Positions 43,733 to 54,261 of a stretch of DNA of 64,000 bases are shown in pieces. The notes under the pieces were generated by a model. It ran no database searches. It had not been told where the DNA came from and saw only the letters and a program-made list of their open reading frames with translations. Source of the stretch: Ustilago trichophora (lineage: Eukaryota; Basidiomycota; Ustilaginomycetes; Ustilaginales; Ustilaginaceae); contig OOIN01000008.1 in the NCBI GenBank assembly GCA_900323505.1, positions 620,001 through 684,000 on the forward strand, written 5' to 3'. Numbering within the stretch: the first letter of the stretch is position 1; each line of letters begins with the position of its first letter. Made by a program: the position numbers and the translations under genes.

Positions 43733-44818
43733 ATACAGTACGCCTTTGTGAAATGAGAAGAGGTGGTGTTGCTCCTCTCACCTGAGGCTGAGCTAGTGTG
43801 CATGCCACAGCTGTGCTTAGCGTGGATCGGCTGGGGGCGTCAAATGCACACGCGTGAGGCGTCAGGAACCTTGGGGGTAAAGGTAGCTAGCTCACAGCTC
43901 ACACCCTCGTGTGCCATTGCAGAAAGCCAAGTGCAAACGGGGAAAAAAAGAAGACATTCTTTGCAAAAGGAGGAAAAGGCGGATTGATCGGGCGTCGAAT
44001 CACTGCAGCCGTTTGGTCACCGACATGATGGGTTACCGCATCCAGTTTGGACGCAAAGTGCGGCGTCGGAACAGAGGCTCAACCCCGCCCTCTTTGCTCC
44101 TCCTAAGCGTTTGCCAATCAAAACATTCAAACCCCCCCACTTAGACAGAGCTCTAAACCACAACACACCTGCTCAACAGCCGTCACAGATCGACGCAAAT
44201 TTGCACCTCCGCACTTCAAGTCCACCGGTCTTGTGCCCCACTCGACATTGCCGTCATCCGTCGATTTCTGCCTGTCGACACCTTTACACCCCCGCTCAGA
44301 CTGTTCCTCTGTGTTTCAGTACTGAACATGCTGTTCATCAACATCTGCCTGGCGCTTAGCGTTTCAAAGTCAGATGGAAAGAGTGTGTGCGTGGGTAGGC
44401 TTCTTGGCGTGATGAGCACAGAGAGGGAGACCGGTTTCTCTGGCGTCGCGACTCCGCTCTTGCCGGTGTGTTGATGGTCATTCCCACTCTCTTGCTCTCC
44501 AGCTCACCTTCGGCTAAAGTTTCCTTACAGCTCAGGCGCAGCATCGTTCGACACCGTTCAGTCTTGCTCTTGTGTCTCTGCATCGTCACCACTCTTTTGA
44601 GCCTTGACCTTGATTTCACCGTCTGCACTTCATCTCAACACAAGCGCGCACCCTGACTCTAGTTACTCACGCCCTCCAGAGGCCCCTGGGTTCACCCTCT
44701 CTCATTGTGCCTGTCTGTCCCACCCCACGCTGCAGTCGCCTCATCGTTGCGACCCCCCTGTTTTCCTCCTCACTCGACCTCGGCTTTGTCCGTTCAAGCT
44801 CAAATGTGATTGAATCCT

Positions 44819-44824
44819 TATAAA
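44819..44824 (+). promoter_or_regulatory. TATA box of the sugar transporter
   Basis: TATAAA with a downstream G, 190 bp before the transporter ATG at 45009, followed by a C/T-rich leader. This is a typical arrangement for a strongly expressed fungal gene, in agreement with the biased codon use of the gene. Confidence 0.6.
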
Positions 44825-45008
44825 GGCCTTGACCTTGCCCTTCCCACGCACCTTTGCAACCTCCCACTTTCATATCCACGCGACCCTCGATCAACTAACG
44901 GCGCTCCCTCTACTCGCCCCCTCTTCAAGGTCTCTCTCTTCCCTTCTTTACTCTTCTCCTTTCTCACCACCACCTCTCCGCCTTTTCTCTCTCAGATTCG
45001 TCGCAATC

Positions 45009-46718
45009 ATGGGTTTGATGGGCTTGAAGGAAGGTAGGCCCGAGACCGATATGGTTCCTACCTTTATCGGTCTCCGTGGTATCAAGCTCAACTGGGCTAT
45101 CGGCTTTGCCGCCTCCGCTGGTTTCCTTTTGTTCGGTTACGATCAAGGCGTGCTGGGCTCGCTCTACACGCTCCCTTCGTGGAACTCGCAATTCCCCACT
45201 ATCGACACCACTGGTCAAGATCCTACTTCCAATGCTGCCGTCTTGCAAGGTCTTGTCACCGGTGTATACGAGCTCGGATGCTTCGCCGGCGCCATTTCCA
45301 TGCTTTACCTCGGTAACTTGCTCGGTCGCAGGGCCAACATCTGGATCGGTTCCATCATCATGGCTATCGGCACAATTGGCTGCACTGCTTCCTACAGTTT
45401 GGCTCAGCTCTTTGTCTTCCGTGTCATCCTCGGCATTGGAAACGGTATGCACACTGCCACCATCCCCGTCTGGCAGAGTGAATGCTCGCCACCTCATAAG
45501 CGAGGTATGCTCATCATGGTCGAAGGTGCCATGATTACCGGTGGTATCGCCATGGCTTACTGGATCGACTTTGGTTGCTTCTTTTTGGACCCCAGCTCGG
45601 CTGCTTGGCGATTGCCCATTGCTCTCCAGATGATCCTCATCTTGCCCACTTTCGTCACCATCTACCTTCCCGAGTCTCCTCGTTGGCTCATGCTCAAGGG
45701 TCGCGAGGACGACGCCCGAAAGGTCATTGCCGCTCTCGACAATGTCCCCGCCGATGACCCTCTGGTCGGCAAGAAGCTTCGCGAGATCTCGGCCTCGCTC
45801 GTTGCCGCCAAGACCACCAAGATCTCTGACCTCTTCACCAACGGTCCCGAGCGCAACTTCCACCGTACTGTCCTCGGCTTCATCTCGCAGATGTTCCAGC
45901 AGATCTCGGGTATCAACCTCATCACCTACTACATCGGAAAGACTCTCCAGGAGAACCTCGGCTTCTCGGACCTCAACTCGCGTATCCTCGCCGCTGCCAA
46001 CGGTACCGAATATTTCATCGCATCCTGGGCCGCCGTCTTCTTCATTGAGAAGATGGGTCGTCGACCTCTCATGCTTGGTGGTGCCGCCGGTCAGTGTATC
46101 TGCATGATTGTCCTTGCCATCATGGATGTTCCTTCCATCAAGAACTCCAGCACTGCCCCTCCCATCGTCTCGGTCGTCTTCTACTTCCTCTTCAACACCA
46201 GTTTCGCCTGGGGTTGGCTCGGCATGACTTGGCTGTACCCTGCCGAGATCACTCCTCTCGCCATCCGAGCCCAGGCCAACGGTATCTCGACTTCGGCCAA
46301 CTGGCTCTTCAACTTTATGGTCGTCATGGTGACCCCAATTATGTTTTACAATATAGGCTACCAGACTTACGTCGTTTTCGCAGTGCTGAATTTCGTCATT
46401 CTCGTGGTGACGTTCTTCATTTTCCCCGAGACTGCTGGACGATCGCTCGAAGAGATGTCGGCCATCTTTGCCCACTCGAGCAAGATCAACCCTTACGATG
46501 TCGTCCGAAAGGAAAAGACAACGCCCCGCCGATACGACAAGCAGGGAAATCTCATCAGCGACGACGTCGACATTGTTGGCGACCACTCCAACGATCTCGA
46601 AAAGAACCTCAGCCACGAGGGCAAGCGCAACGGCGACAACACAAACCTTGCTACCGAAGACGCTACTGCCACCCCTACTTCGGAAGGCAGTTCGGGAGAG
46701 CACTCTCCTCGTCGTTGA
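45009..46718 (+). CDS. MFS sugar transporter (sugar porter family)
   Basis: A 569-residue 12-TM transporter of the plasma membrane sugar-porter family. Visible signatures: GFLLFGYDQGVLGS in TM1, GNLLGRRANI in loop 2-3, PESPRWL after TM6, QMFQQISGINLITYY in TM7, EKMGRRPLML in loop 8-9 and FPETAGRSLEEM after TM12. The QQISGIN and PESPRW features fit hexose or polyol transporters, including STL1-like carriers; the substrate cannot be read from sequence. The start is the ATG at 45009; the open frame upstream is pyrimidine-rich leader without membrane signature. Codon use is strongly biased to C-ending codons, indicating high expression, except for a patch at about 46329-46430. The hydrophilic C-tail is acidic and Ser/Thr-rich, a common site for ubiquitin-linked endocytosis. 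Confidence 0.92.
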   Translation: MGLMGLKEGRPETDMVPTFIGLRGIKLNWAIGFAASAGFLLFGYDQGVLGSLYTLPSWNSQFPTIDTTGQDPTSNAAVLQGLVTGVYELGCFAGAISMLYLGNLLGRRANIWIGSIIMAIGTIGCTASYSLAQLFVFRVILGIGNGMHTATIPVWQSECSPPHKRGMLIMVEGAMITGGIAMAYWIDFGCFFLDPSSAAWRLPIALQMILILPTFVTIYLPESPRWLMLKGREDDARKVIAALDNVPADDPLVGKKLREISASLVAAKTTKISDLFTNGPERNFHRTVLGFISQMFQQISGINLITYYIGKTLQENLGFSDLNSRILAAANGTEYFIASWAAVFFIEKMGRRPLMLGGAAGQCICMIVLAIMDVPSIKNSSTAPPIVSVVFYFLFNTSFAWGWLGMTWLYPAEITPLAIRAQANGISTSANWLFNFMVVMVTPIMFYNIGYQTYVVFAVLNFVILVVTFFIFPETAGRSLEEMSAIFAHSSKINPYDVVRKEKTTPRRYDKQGNLISDDVDIVGDHSNDLEKNLSHEGKRNGDNTNLATEDATATPTSEGSSGEHSPRR

Positions 46719-47396
46719 AGACAAGCCTTTTTCTTGTTCTTCCTGTAGTTGTTGTGACATAGAGGACTGCTTTTTGTCATGATTCCTTCTCCACTTGATG
46801 CTTCATGTGTATAGCTTTTTTCACGATTTGACGACTCCCTTTTGACAGCGTTACTACAACGAACGTCTTATACCAGTATCTACTTTTTTTCTTTGAATGC
46901 AGGCGCTTCTTGTAGCCGTTTAAACCAGAACAACATTCCTTTCCCGCGTGTTGCAATTGTGTACGGAATGATTCAAAGCTTCTACCTTGATCTGGACGAG
47001 AGTTGTCCGATGTCTACCACTCGCATCTGAAGACGAATCGTCAGATTACAAGGCGAAGGATAGATCGGGGTAGAAGCTTCTGATCACACCGTGAACGTTT
47101 GTAAAAGTGCAGGGCAGGCAACAAAAGAAGAACTGAAGCTTAGAAATCGTCCAACTGATACTGAGGTGAATTAACAACATGCTATTCAAGCCACCAATCC
47201 AAACCCCAAAACATCGTCAGACACACGTTTCCTACTCATCTCCCAGCACACACACACACACAAAAGGGGGAAACAAAAAAAATCATGGTCCTTCCACAAG
47301 AAAAACGCACAAAGCATCAACTTTTACATCATCAAACCTTCGACGTTGACCGACTTCTTCCCGTTTTGACTAGCAACCTTCAAAAGCTAGAACAAA
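46719..47396. terminator. Convergent 3' region
   Basis: About 680 bp between the stops of the sugar transporter (+) and the large disordered protein (-). A short CA repeat occurs near 47248-47262. No gene is supported. Confidence 0.5.
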
Positions 47397-50300
47397 CTAC
47401 CACAGTCCAGCGCCAGATGAGAAACCAGAATATCCTCCCGAACCATAACCCCCAGCACCGCCGGCGGTGGTGGCAGAGGCAGAAGCAGAGTTGTTATTGT
47501 ACTGACCAGCTTCCCGATCAATCGGTCCGTTGCTGCTCGATGATTGATCGAGCGAGTATTCGGTTGCCGTCTGCTGCTGGTGCTGATGCTGGTGGTGACC
47601 GCCGTGATGGTGATGATGCTGAGGCGAGCTGTGCTGGCCGAGTCTAGCTGACTGCGTCTGTGAATGTTGCGATCCACGCGACTGCTGCTGACTGGCGGAA
47701 TACTTGGATGGGTTAAACACGCTAGCTGCCGGTCGTAGGACACTAGAGGCTACATTGACGCTCGGACTGTTGCTGCTGTTAGATGCTGATGCGGTCGTCG
47801 AGGATGAGGGCCACTTGCCAGAGCCAGATTGCTGACCCGAGTACTGTTGCTGCTGGTAGCCTCTTGCGCCGTAGAACTGGTTTCTGCCAGTGCCGAAGGA
47901 GGCATCATCGAGAACGCCGAGTCCCTCCATCCCATTGCTGGCCTGCGAGCTCCTCGTACCAGAGGCACCACTGCCGCTGGTGGGAAAGAGCGAATAGCCG
48001 GAAACACCACTGCTCGTCAGATTGCTCGTGTGTCGGCTCATGCCGCTGTACGGCGATCCGGGTGCGGAACGAGCTGCTGCCGAAGCGTGCGAGCCGTACT
48101 GTCCATAAGACTGGCGATTTGGCGTCATGGATCCTCCGCCGTAGTTGGACATACCGTAAAGTGCATCCGTCGTCATGCTCGACACGTTGTTAGATGCACC
48201 GCTGGTGTAGCCGCCGTAAGCACCAAAGGCGGCTTGGCTCAGACCGCTACCTCCATCTTGCTGTCGCTCTCGCGGTGAGTAGGAGGATGACTGGTGGTGA
48301 GCATATGCGCCGCCATTGAGAGACGAGTAGGCGCTCGAAGCCTGTTGCGACTCGCGAGCGCGTGCTGCGGCCGCAGCTGCGGAAGCATCCATTCCCAAGG
48401 AAGGACTGCGCGAAGTGGGATCAAACCCGTTGGAGCGATTGTTCACCGGAGACAGATCGCGTGAGTTCGAGTTCATGTCGTGCATCTGTTGAGCGCGACC
48501 GTACTGCTGGAATCGGTTGAAAGTGGAAGAAGCCCACCTGTCGCCTTCCTCCTGCGCTCCACCCAAGTGCGATTCGTCTGCGCGGAAGTCGTGCACGCTC
48601 ATCGGCATGGTCGAAGGCAAAAAGTCGTCACCAATGTCCTTGAGTGAATTCTGCATCTCGCCAGAGTGCGAGTTGGTGGTGAGCGACCAGACACTCTTGA
48701 TGTGGTCACGGTCGGCCAGATTCGACGAGCGAGTCTCGAGTACAGGGAAGGTGAGCGAGCTCTGGCCCCAGGTTCCTTGCGTCGATAGGCTAGGCGAAGG
48801 CAGCATCGACCCTCCACTGGCGGGGGTCTGAGCTTGAGACGCCCTAGTAGACCCAGGAATGGCGAAAGGCGAAAGACTGCCGCGGGCTCCGCCTGCTTCG
48901 GCCTTGATCTCGCTGTTGACCATGAAGGACACTGGAGAAGGCGTGCTGACTTGGCGGTCGTCGTAGAACGCAACAGCAGCATTCGAGCCACGGTGTCCCT
49001 TGGATCGGAAGCCACCTGCGGGGTTGTGCGAGCCGAAAGCATCTGTAGAGTACCCGTTCTGTGGGTAGTCGAGAGGGCCAAGAGAGCCAGGTGCGGCTCC
49101 TGCGTGGAAGGCCCTACTGCGATCGTCAAATGTGGACTGGGAGGCGCCAGACGAGAGCACTTCTCCAATGATGGCGTCCGCGGTCGGGTCGACCTGATGA
49201 GCCCTGCGATGCGCTGAGGATGCCGTAGCCTGCATAGCATCGGCGTGAGGCTGAACCAGTGTCGCATGGTGACCGGGCAGGCGTACTTGGATCTGAGCAC
49301 CTGGAGACAAGCTCGGGGCCTGCGCGTCGGTCGAAGCCCCATTGCCGAGCCCAACAACTCTTTGGCTTTCCTGCCATTGAGGGGTGAGATCGAATCGAGC
49401 CTGCTTCCTGGCACCTGCGCCTTGCGACATGATGTGCGGCACAATGGAAGGAAGCCCACGCGGAAGCACGCGCGACGGGAGCTTGACTGGCGTGATCACA
49501 GTACCGCGGTGGAAGCGCTTGGGGAAGAGCTGGTCGTCTCGAGAGAGCGTCTTGATTGGAAGATAAGGGATTGGAGGGTCCCATGTGAGGGGATAGACGG
49601 GACGTACAGGCGCTTTCATAGCGGCGATCCTGGCGAACAGCTGCTTCTGCTGGTAACGGTTGAGCCTCGGCCGCGGGCGAGATGTTTTGATGTGGACGAC
49701 AAAGCGATTCCATGCAGGCGGCGCATCGTGTGCAGCCTCTTGCCTCGTCTCGACAGCCTCCTTCGCTACGATGGGGTACAACCTCACTGGAGCAGGAGTC
49801 GGCACTGGGACCGCAGCCTGCTGAATTTGGAGGGCCGCCGAGCGAGAGGGCTCTTGGGTAGCTGCTTCCCTTGGTCTAGGGCTGGTGGCAGCCTTGGCGG
49901 CGGCACGGTCGGCCGCAAGCGATGCATTTTTGTGTGGCCTGGATTCCACGGCTTGCGTCGGAGCTGTTCCACGAATGCGGATTTCGGTCGGAGGCTGCGA
50001 AGGAGGCGATTTGACGGGCCTGGTCAAGATGGTCTTGGGAGCTTCAACGGCGTCCGCCTTCGATGTAACCTCTTCTGTGCGCGCTGCGCCTTCGACATGA
50101 GGCAGACGAAGTCGAGAAGCTGCGTCTTGAGCATTTGCGCTTCGCTGCCTTGTCTCGTCCCTGGGCTGGGTCGACCTCTGCTCTCGCTGTTCTCGTCGCA
50201 ACGGAAGGCGCTCGTCATCGGTGCGAGATTCACGCTGGGAGGGCATGAACCTGCCATTGCGAGACTGCTCTGCAGGAGCCGAATTGGCCGTAGGAGCAAC

Positions 50301-53111
50301 ATCCATCGAAATGGCCGGAACCTGTTGTTGGCGTGTTCCCACAGCTCGGCTGTCTGTTGCGGCACCCTGAGGGCGTGCAGTTCTCCACGATGCAGCGCTG
50401 TCTGCAGGCCCAGGCTTTCTGGTGGAAGGAACCTCTTGAACTGTAGCAGCGGCGACAGTAGCGGCAGCCTTTGCTTCCTCAGCAGCTTGCCTCTGAGCCG
50501 CCTTTTGCGCTTCAGCTTCTTTCTGCTGCTGGGCTGCTCTGATTCTCTCTTCGATCGCGAGTGCCTTTTGTCGTGCACGCTCCTTCTCAGCCAATCGCTG
50601 CCTCTCTTCTTCCTCGCGTCGCTTGCGAGCACGCTCGATGGAAGCATGAACATCCTCCTCTTTCCCGGATGAAGACGGCTGACTCGATGCTGGCGCAGGT
50701 GGAAGTGAGCTTTGAAGTGCAGAGGCATCGGCGGAGGTCGGAGCTCTGGTGTGTGCCATAGCCTTTGGACCCCACGGCGCTCGCGCGGATGCCTCCTGGC
50801 GTGCGTACGTCGCTTGTGGGGCATGCTGCGACTGCGACTGCGGCTGCGAGCCGGCTTGTTCGTTGTTCAAAGGATTGCGGCTCGCTGCTGCTGGCGGTGC
50901 GACCGCGATAGGTGCCGACGGTGCCCTTGGTCGTCGCGCCTCTTCGAACGCATGCGAAGTTTTGCGCCCAACAGTCTCTGATGACTGGGCAGGTACAGCG
51001 GGACGAAGATTTTGGGCAAGGTGTGGTGGCAGTGGCCGGTTGCTCTGCGCAGACGGGCGACCATCGGCAGAGCCGGCGACAAGGAGGTGAGGCGGAAGAG
51101 GGCGACCGTTGGTGTTGGGAGGGCCAGCGGCCAAGGTCGGAGGCTCTCTCGCTGACACCGGCGCTTTGTCCCGCAGTGGCTGCGGAGCACGCTGCTGTTC
51201 GTACTGTTGCTGCTGCTGCGATTGTACGGAAGGTACCGTGGCAACAGGGCGGGTAGGCTCTGGAGCGGAGGGAGCAGCTGTTGATGAGGTGGGCGGGGCG
51301 GCTAACTCTGCAGAGGGGGCTGACTTGGCTGGAGCAGTTGCTGGTGGTGCAGCTCCCGGGTTGAGGGAAGCTTGTCGCTGTGCAAGAGGGCCCCAAGCCC
51401 TCACAGCTTGTGCAGAAGCGGCTTGAGCGGCAGGCGGAGCTCCGACTTGGTCCTGTCGACCACCGTATGACGTGGGACCTGGTCCGGATCTGCGTTCTCG
51501 GCCATAAGAGTATCCGGAAGGATCCCTACTCTCAATAGGCGAACGGAGCGAGACGGAAGCACCGGAAGTGGGAATGATGACCTTTTCGGCTCGCTGTTCC
51601 GAACGCGAGGGTCGGCCTTGTGTCTGCACGGGTTCGGTTGAAGCCGAGGTGGCCATTTCGCGGTTTTTCATGGGACCCCAAGCGGCAGGTGGGCCGGGCG
51701 GTGGTCTAGCACGGTCGTTGGGCATGGCGGTGGGAGGTCGCGCTGCGTTGCGCTGCGGCCAGCTGCGATCGTGGCTGACATCCTTGAAGCGATCCTCTTT
51801 CGAGACGGGCGGGCCATCGTCTCCATCACCGCGTCCTCCGTCGTTGGTGGTTGGAATCTTGTATTGCGACCCGTCACCAAATTCGACGACTTCGCCGAGG
51901 AATCCACCATCTTCGTCCTCCATCTCATCCCAATGCTTTCCTGAGCCGAGAGAAGTACCGCGGAAACGGTCGAGCGCCTGAAGAGCGGCTTGCTGTCGGG
52001 CGGCCTCTCGGGCAGCAGCAGCTGCAGCCTTCTCCTCCTGCTCCTGCTTGGCTCGAGCGGCTTCAGCGGCCGTGGGGAAATCAGAGAGCGTGCTGTTTCG
52101 AGTGGTGGAAGTAGGATCGGGAGAGAGACTGGACTTGACACCTGCCCATGGAGCGCGGCTGACGTTGGCGGGACTAGGAGCTCGCAACGAGGAGCCGAGG
52201 GCTGCAATGCGAAGACCTGGGCTGGCACGGCCGTGTCCAGAGCCACTCTCGAGGCCGGCGGAACCTGGTCTGGGCGAGTCTCGACCCATGCTGACGAGTC
52301 GTGGGGAGGCCGCAGCGCCAGCAGCCGGCGCCGCTGCTGAGCTATTGGAGACCTGCGTTGCTTGCGAATTGACTGGCTTGGGGCTGTGAACCGCTTTGGG
52401 CAGAGGCGCTGAAGCCTCGGCAGGCAAAGGGTCGGCGGAAGTGGCGGCAATGGCGGAGGTGGCGGAGGTGGCGGCGATGGCAGGCGGAGCATCTGTGGCA
52501 ACGACAGGGGTTGAAGCGGGTGCGGCAACTGGAGAAGGTTGGGCCAATGGAGTGGTTTTCGCGGTTGGAGTTGCAGGCTTTGTAGTGGCCCATCCTGCGG
52601 GCTGAGGTTTGGGGACGCTAGAAAGCTTTGCGGATGTCAAGCGAGAAGTGGCTGAGGGCGAGGAAAGACGATGTGACGGCCTGGGTGAGACGGAAGTGCC
52701 GAGCTTGAGAGCAGCTGGCGAGACAGGCGTGGTGGTTGGGCCAGCCTTTTCGAGGAAGCGCTTGTTCACATTGAGCGAGGTGAACTTTTTGACGGGGGCA
52801 CCTGCAACTTGAGGTACAGAGGCGTGTGCGCCTGAGTGAGCTGCTGCAGTAGGATCTGATTGTTGCTCGGTGCGGTCCTGTACGGCGGTCATTGCCTCGA
52901 CGTCGCGCTCTGATACGGAGGCTGAGATTGTGGATGTGGAAGCCTCGTCATGATCTTGTGCTGTTGCAGCAGACGATTGAGTCGGTTGTGTCGAAGCAGT
53001 GTCTACATGGTGGTTCGCAGAGCTGATCTGGTCTTGAGTATGGGTGGCCGCTGGTTCAACGGCAGGAGGAGGGCTGGCGGCCGCCACCTCTCCTGACCTC
53101 TGATCGCTCAT
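47397..53111 (-). CDS. Large disordered protein of unknown function (1904 aa)
   Basis: A 1904-residue protein without a recognised domain. Most of it is Ala/Pro/Ser/Gln-rich and intrinsically disordered. Islands that look conserved: a short KKFTSLNVNKRFLEKAG motif near residues 107-124; a segment with KHWDEMEDEDGGFLGEV and VVEFGDGSQYKIP near 390-420; a charged coiled coil of Arg/Glu/Lys/Gln near 820-885; and a folded-looking basic/aromatic block near 1134-1200 (RFVVHIKTSRPRPRLNRY, then KAPVRPVYPLTWDPPIPYLP). The last about 400 residues are Ser/Gly/Tyr/Gln/His-rich and prion-like, with a poly-His/Gln patch near 1830-1845. This composition is common in RNA-granule proteins (inference). The start is the ATG at 53111; the frame has no interruption. 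Function is unknown. Confidence 0.8.
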   Translation of the reverse strand: MSDQRSGEVAAASPPPAVEPAATHTQDQISSANHHVDTASTQPTQSSAATAQDHDEASTSTISASVSERDVEAMTAVQDRTEQQSDPTAAAHSGAHASVPQVAGAPVKKFTSLNVNKRFLEKAGPTTTPVSPAALKLGTSVSPRPSHRLSSPSATSRLTSAKLSSVPKPQPAGWATTKPATPTAKTTPLAQPSPVAAPASTPVVATDAPPAIAATSATSAIAATSADPLPAEASAPLPKAVHSPKPVNSQATQVSNSSAAAPAAGAAASPRLVSMGRDSPRPGSAGLESGSGHGRASPGLRIAALGSSLRAPSPANVSRAPWAGVKSSLSPDPTSTTRNSTLSDFPTAAEAARAKQEQEEKAAAAAAREAARQQAALQALDRFRGTSLGSGKHWDEMEDEDGGFLGEVVEFGDGSQYKIPTTNDGGRGDGDDGPPVSKEDRFKDVSHDRSWPQRNAARPPTAMPNDRARPPPGPPAAWGPMKNREMATSASTEPVQTQGRPSRSEQRAEKVIIPTSGASVSLRSPIESRDPSGYSYGRERRSGPGPTSYGGRQDQVGAPPAAQAASAQAVRAWGPLAQRQASLNPGAAPPATAPAKSAPSAELAAPPTSSTAAPSAPEPTRPVATVPSVQSQQQQQYEQQRAPQPLRDKAPVSAREPPTLAAGPPNTNGRPLPPHLLVAGSADGRPSAQSNRPLPPHLAQNLRPAVPAQSSETVGRKTSHAFEEARRPRAPSAPIAVAPPAAASRNPLNNEQAGSQPQSQSQHAPQATYARQEASARAPWGPKAMAHTRAPTSADASALQSSLPPAPASSQPSSSGKEEDVHASIERARKRREEEERQRLAEKERARQKALAIEERIRAAQQQKEAEAQKAAQRQAAEEAKAAATVAAATVQEVPSTRKPGPADSAASWRTARPQGAATDSRAVGTRQQQVPAISMDVAPTANSAPAEQSRNGRFMPSQRESRTDDERLPLRREQREQRSTQPRDETRQRSANAQDAASRLRLPHVEGAARTEEVTSKADAVEAPKTILTRPVKSPPSQPPTEIRIRGTAPTQAVESRPHKNASLAADRAAAKAATSPRPREAATQEPSRSAALQIQQAAVPVPTPAPVRLYPIVAKEAVETRQEAAHDAPPAWNRFVVHIKTSRPRPRLNRYQQKQLFARIAAMKAPVRPVYPLTWDPPIPYLPIKTLSRDDQLFPKRFHRGTVITPVKLPSRVLPRGLPSIVPHIMSQGAGARKQARFDLTPQWQESQRVVGLGNGASTDAQAPSLSPGAQIQVRLPGHHATLVQPHADAMQATASSAHRRAHQVDPTADAIIGEVLSSGASQSTFDDRSRAFHAGAAPGSLGPLDYPQNGYSTDAFGSHNPAGGFRSKGHRGSNAAVAFYDDRQVSTPSPVSFMVNSEIKAEAGGARGSLSPFAIPGSTRASQAQTPASGGSMLPSPSLSTQGTWGQSSLTFPVLETRSSNLADRDHIKSVWSLTTNSHSGEMQNSLKDIGDDFLPSTMPMSVHDFRADESHLGGAQEEGDRWASSTFNRFQQYGRAQQMHDMNSNSRDLSPVNNRSNGFDPTSRSPSLGMDASAAAAAARARESQQASSAYSSLNGGAYAHHQSSSYSPRERQQDGGSGLSQAAFGAYGGYTSGASNNVSSMTTDALYGMSNYGGGSMTPNRQSYGQYGSHASAAARSAPGSPYSGMSRHTSNLTSSGVSGYSLFPTSGSGASGTRSSQASNGMEGLGVLDDASFGTGRNQFYGARGYQQQQYSGQQSGSGKWPSSSTTASASNSSNSPSVNVASSVLRPAASVFNPSKYSASQQQSRGSQHSQTQSARLGQHSSPQHHHHHGGHHQHQHQQQTATEYSLDQSSSSNGPIDREAGQYNNNSASASATTAGGAGGYGSGGYSGFSSGAGLW

Positions 53112-54261
53112 GTGCGGGGATGTTGGTTATAGTCCAGGCAGTGTACGAAGGGCATTCAGCCGAGATTTGTGAGCCCTTGATTGATACTGTACCGTGATAC
53201 CGAACGAGGCGTTCAGGTATTGTCGAGTACAAAAATGGTCGTCCGGCTGTAGAGCTGCGATGTGTTTCCCGCTCGGATTGCAGCAGCTGAGCTGTACGCT
53301 CGCTTTCCCAGTTTATCTGATGTAGGCGAACTTTCGAGCAGCTGTAGTGTCGAAAGAGAAGAGGTCTGCAAAAGAAGGTTGCTGGGTTTAGAATGCCGGG
53401 CACGAACTGCAGGAGACAGAAGCTGAGGTGATACAGGTCCCAGACAAGATTGAAGCCTCGTACGTCGAGAAACCACAGGGTGTCCTGCCACGTCGATGAG
53501 AGTCGGAGATGTCGCGGAGAGATCGAGGTGGACCGAAACGAGACAGGAGGAAGCAGCCAGAGTCGTCCGAGACGATGTTGAGGAGGAGGAGGAGGAGAAG
53601 CAGAAGCAGAAGCAGAAGCCAGAGGATGGCAAAGCTTGCACGAGGATATCAAGGGCCTCCTCTCTGTCGAGTCGATCTTGGCCTCGCTCGGACGGGCGAG
53701 AGCGTGGATGTGGCCGCCTGACCGGACGCTTACTCGTTCAGTCAGACTCAAAATCCAAATCGGTCCCTTGTCAAAGCGGCGAGCTACAGTAGATCGCACC
53801 TTTCTGCCAGCCGAAACAAAACAGCCATTTCGCCCAAAAGGCTGAGGCAGGTCAACAGACCTCAGCCGCGAGCCCGAGACTCTGAGCTGAGTGCCGAAAT
53901 TCTTTTTCTTTTTCTTTTTTTTCTTTTTTTTTTTTTTTTTTCCTTTTTTTGCACAGCTGGCCTCTGCTGCAGAAGGTCGCTGCTGGTGGTGTTCTCCTGA
54001 GCTGACAAAGTTGCCTGTTGCCTCTCCAACGCGCTTGTCCGTTCTCTGTCAACGGAGCCGAATTCACTCCAGATCGGCCCTGTGCCAAATCGGGACAAGG
54101 GTCCTCAAGAAGCTTGGAAGCTTGGGCCAGCCAAAAGCCTCCACCTGCACAACAGCTTCTTCGGTGTAGCTTCACACGAGACTTCGACACATCCATCAAC
54201 CATTCCATCCTCTCACCTCTCGCAGTGCTTGAAAGAGCAGCTTAGAGTAAAGTCATTCGCA
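53112..54261. promoter_or_regulatory. Divergent region with AAGCAG and poly-T repeats
   Basis: It lies between the large disordered protein (-) and the PCI protein (+). It includes GAG-triplet and AAGCAG-hexamer repeats at about 53579-53621 and a T-rich homopolymer block at about 53900-53950. No gene is supported; the minus-strand open frame across it is leader sequence of the large gene. Confidence 0.5.

Larger units (their letters stand above)
40916..45008. other. 4.1-kb gene-poor region
   Basis: Between the lipase and the sugar transporter I find no gene that can be defended on either strand. The stretch contains a tRNA-like A box near 41424 without a matching B box or acceptor stem (rejected), a T-rich run near 43510-43555, an AT-rich island at 43694-43732, C/T-rich leader sequence and a TATA box at 44819. 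It is the longest gene-free span in the window. Confidence 0.55.

Noticed and set aside
44964..46760. 598-codon open frame on the minus strand
   Set aside because: Antisense to the highly codon-biased sugar transporter; Glu/Asp/Val/Gly-rich translation without family features.
49245..50672. 475-codon open frame on the plus strand
   Set aside because: Antisense to the 1904-residue protein; Arg/Ser/Cys-rich shadow without any domain.
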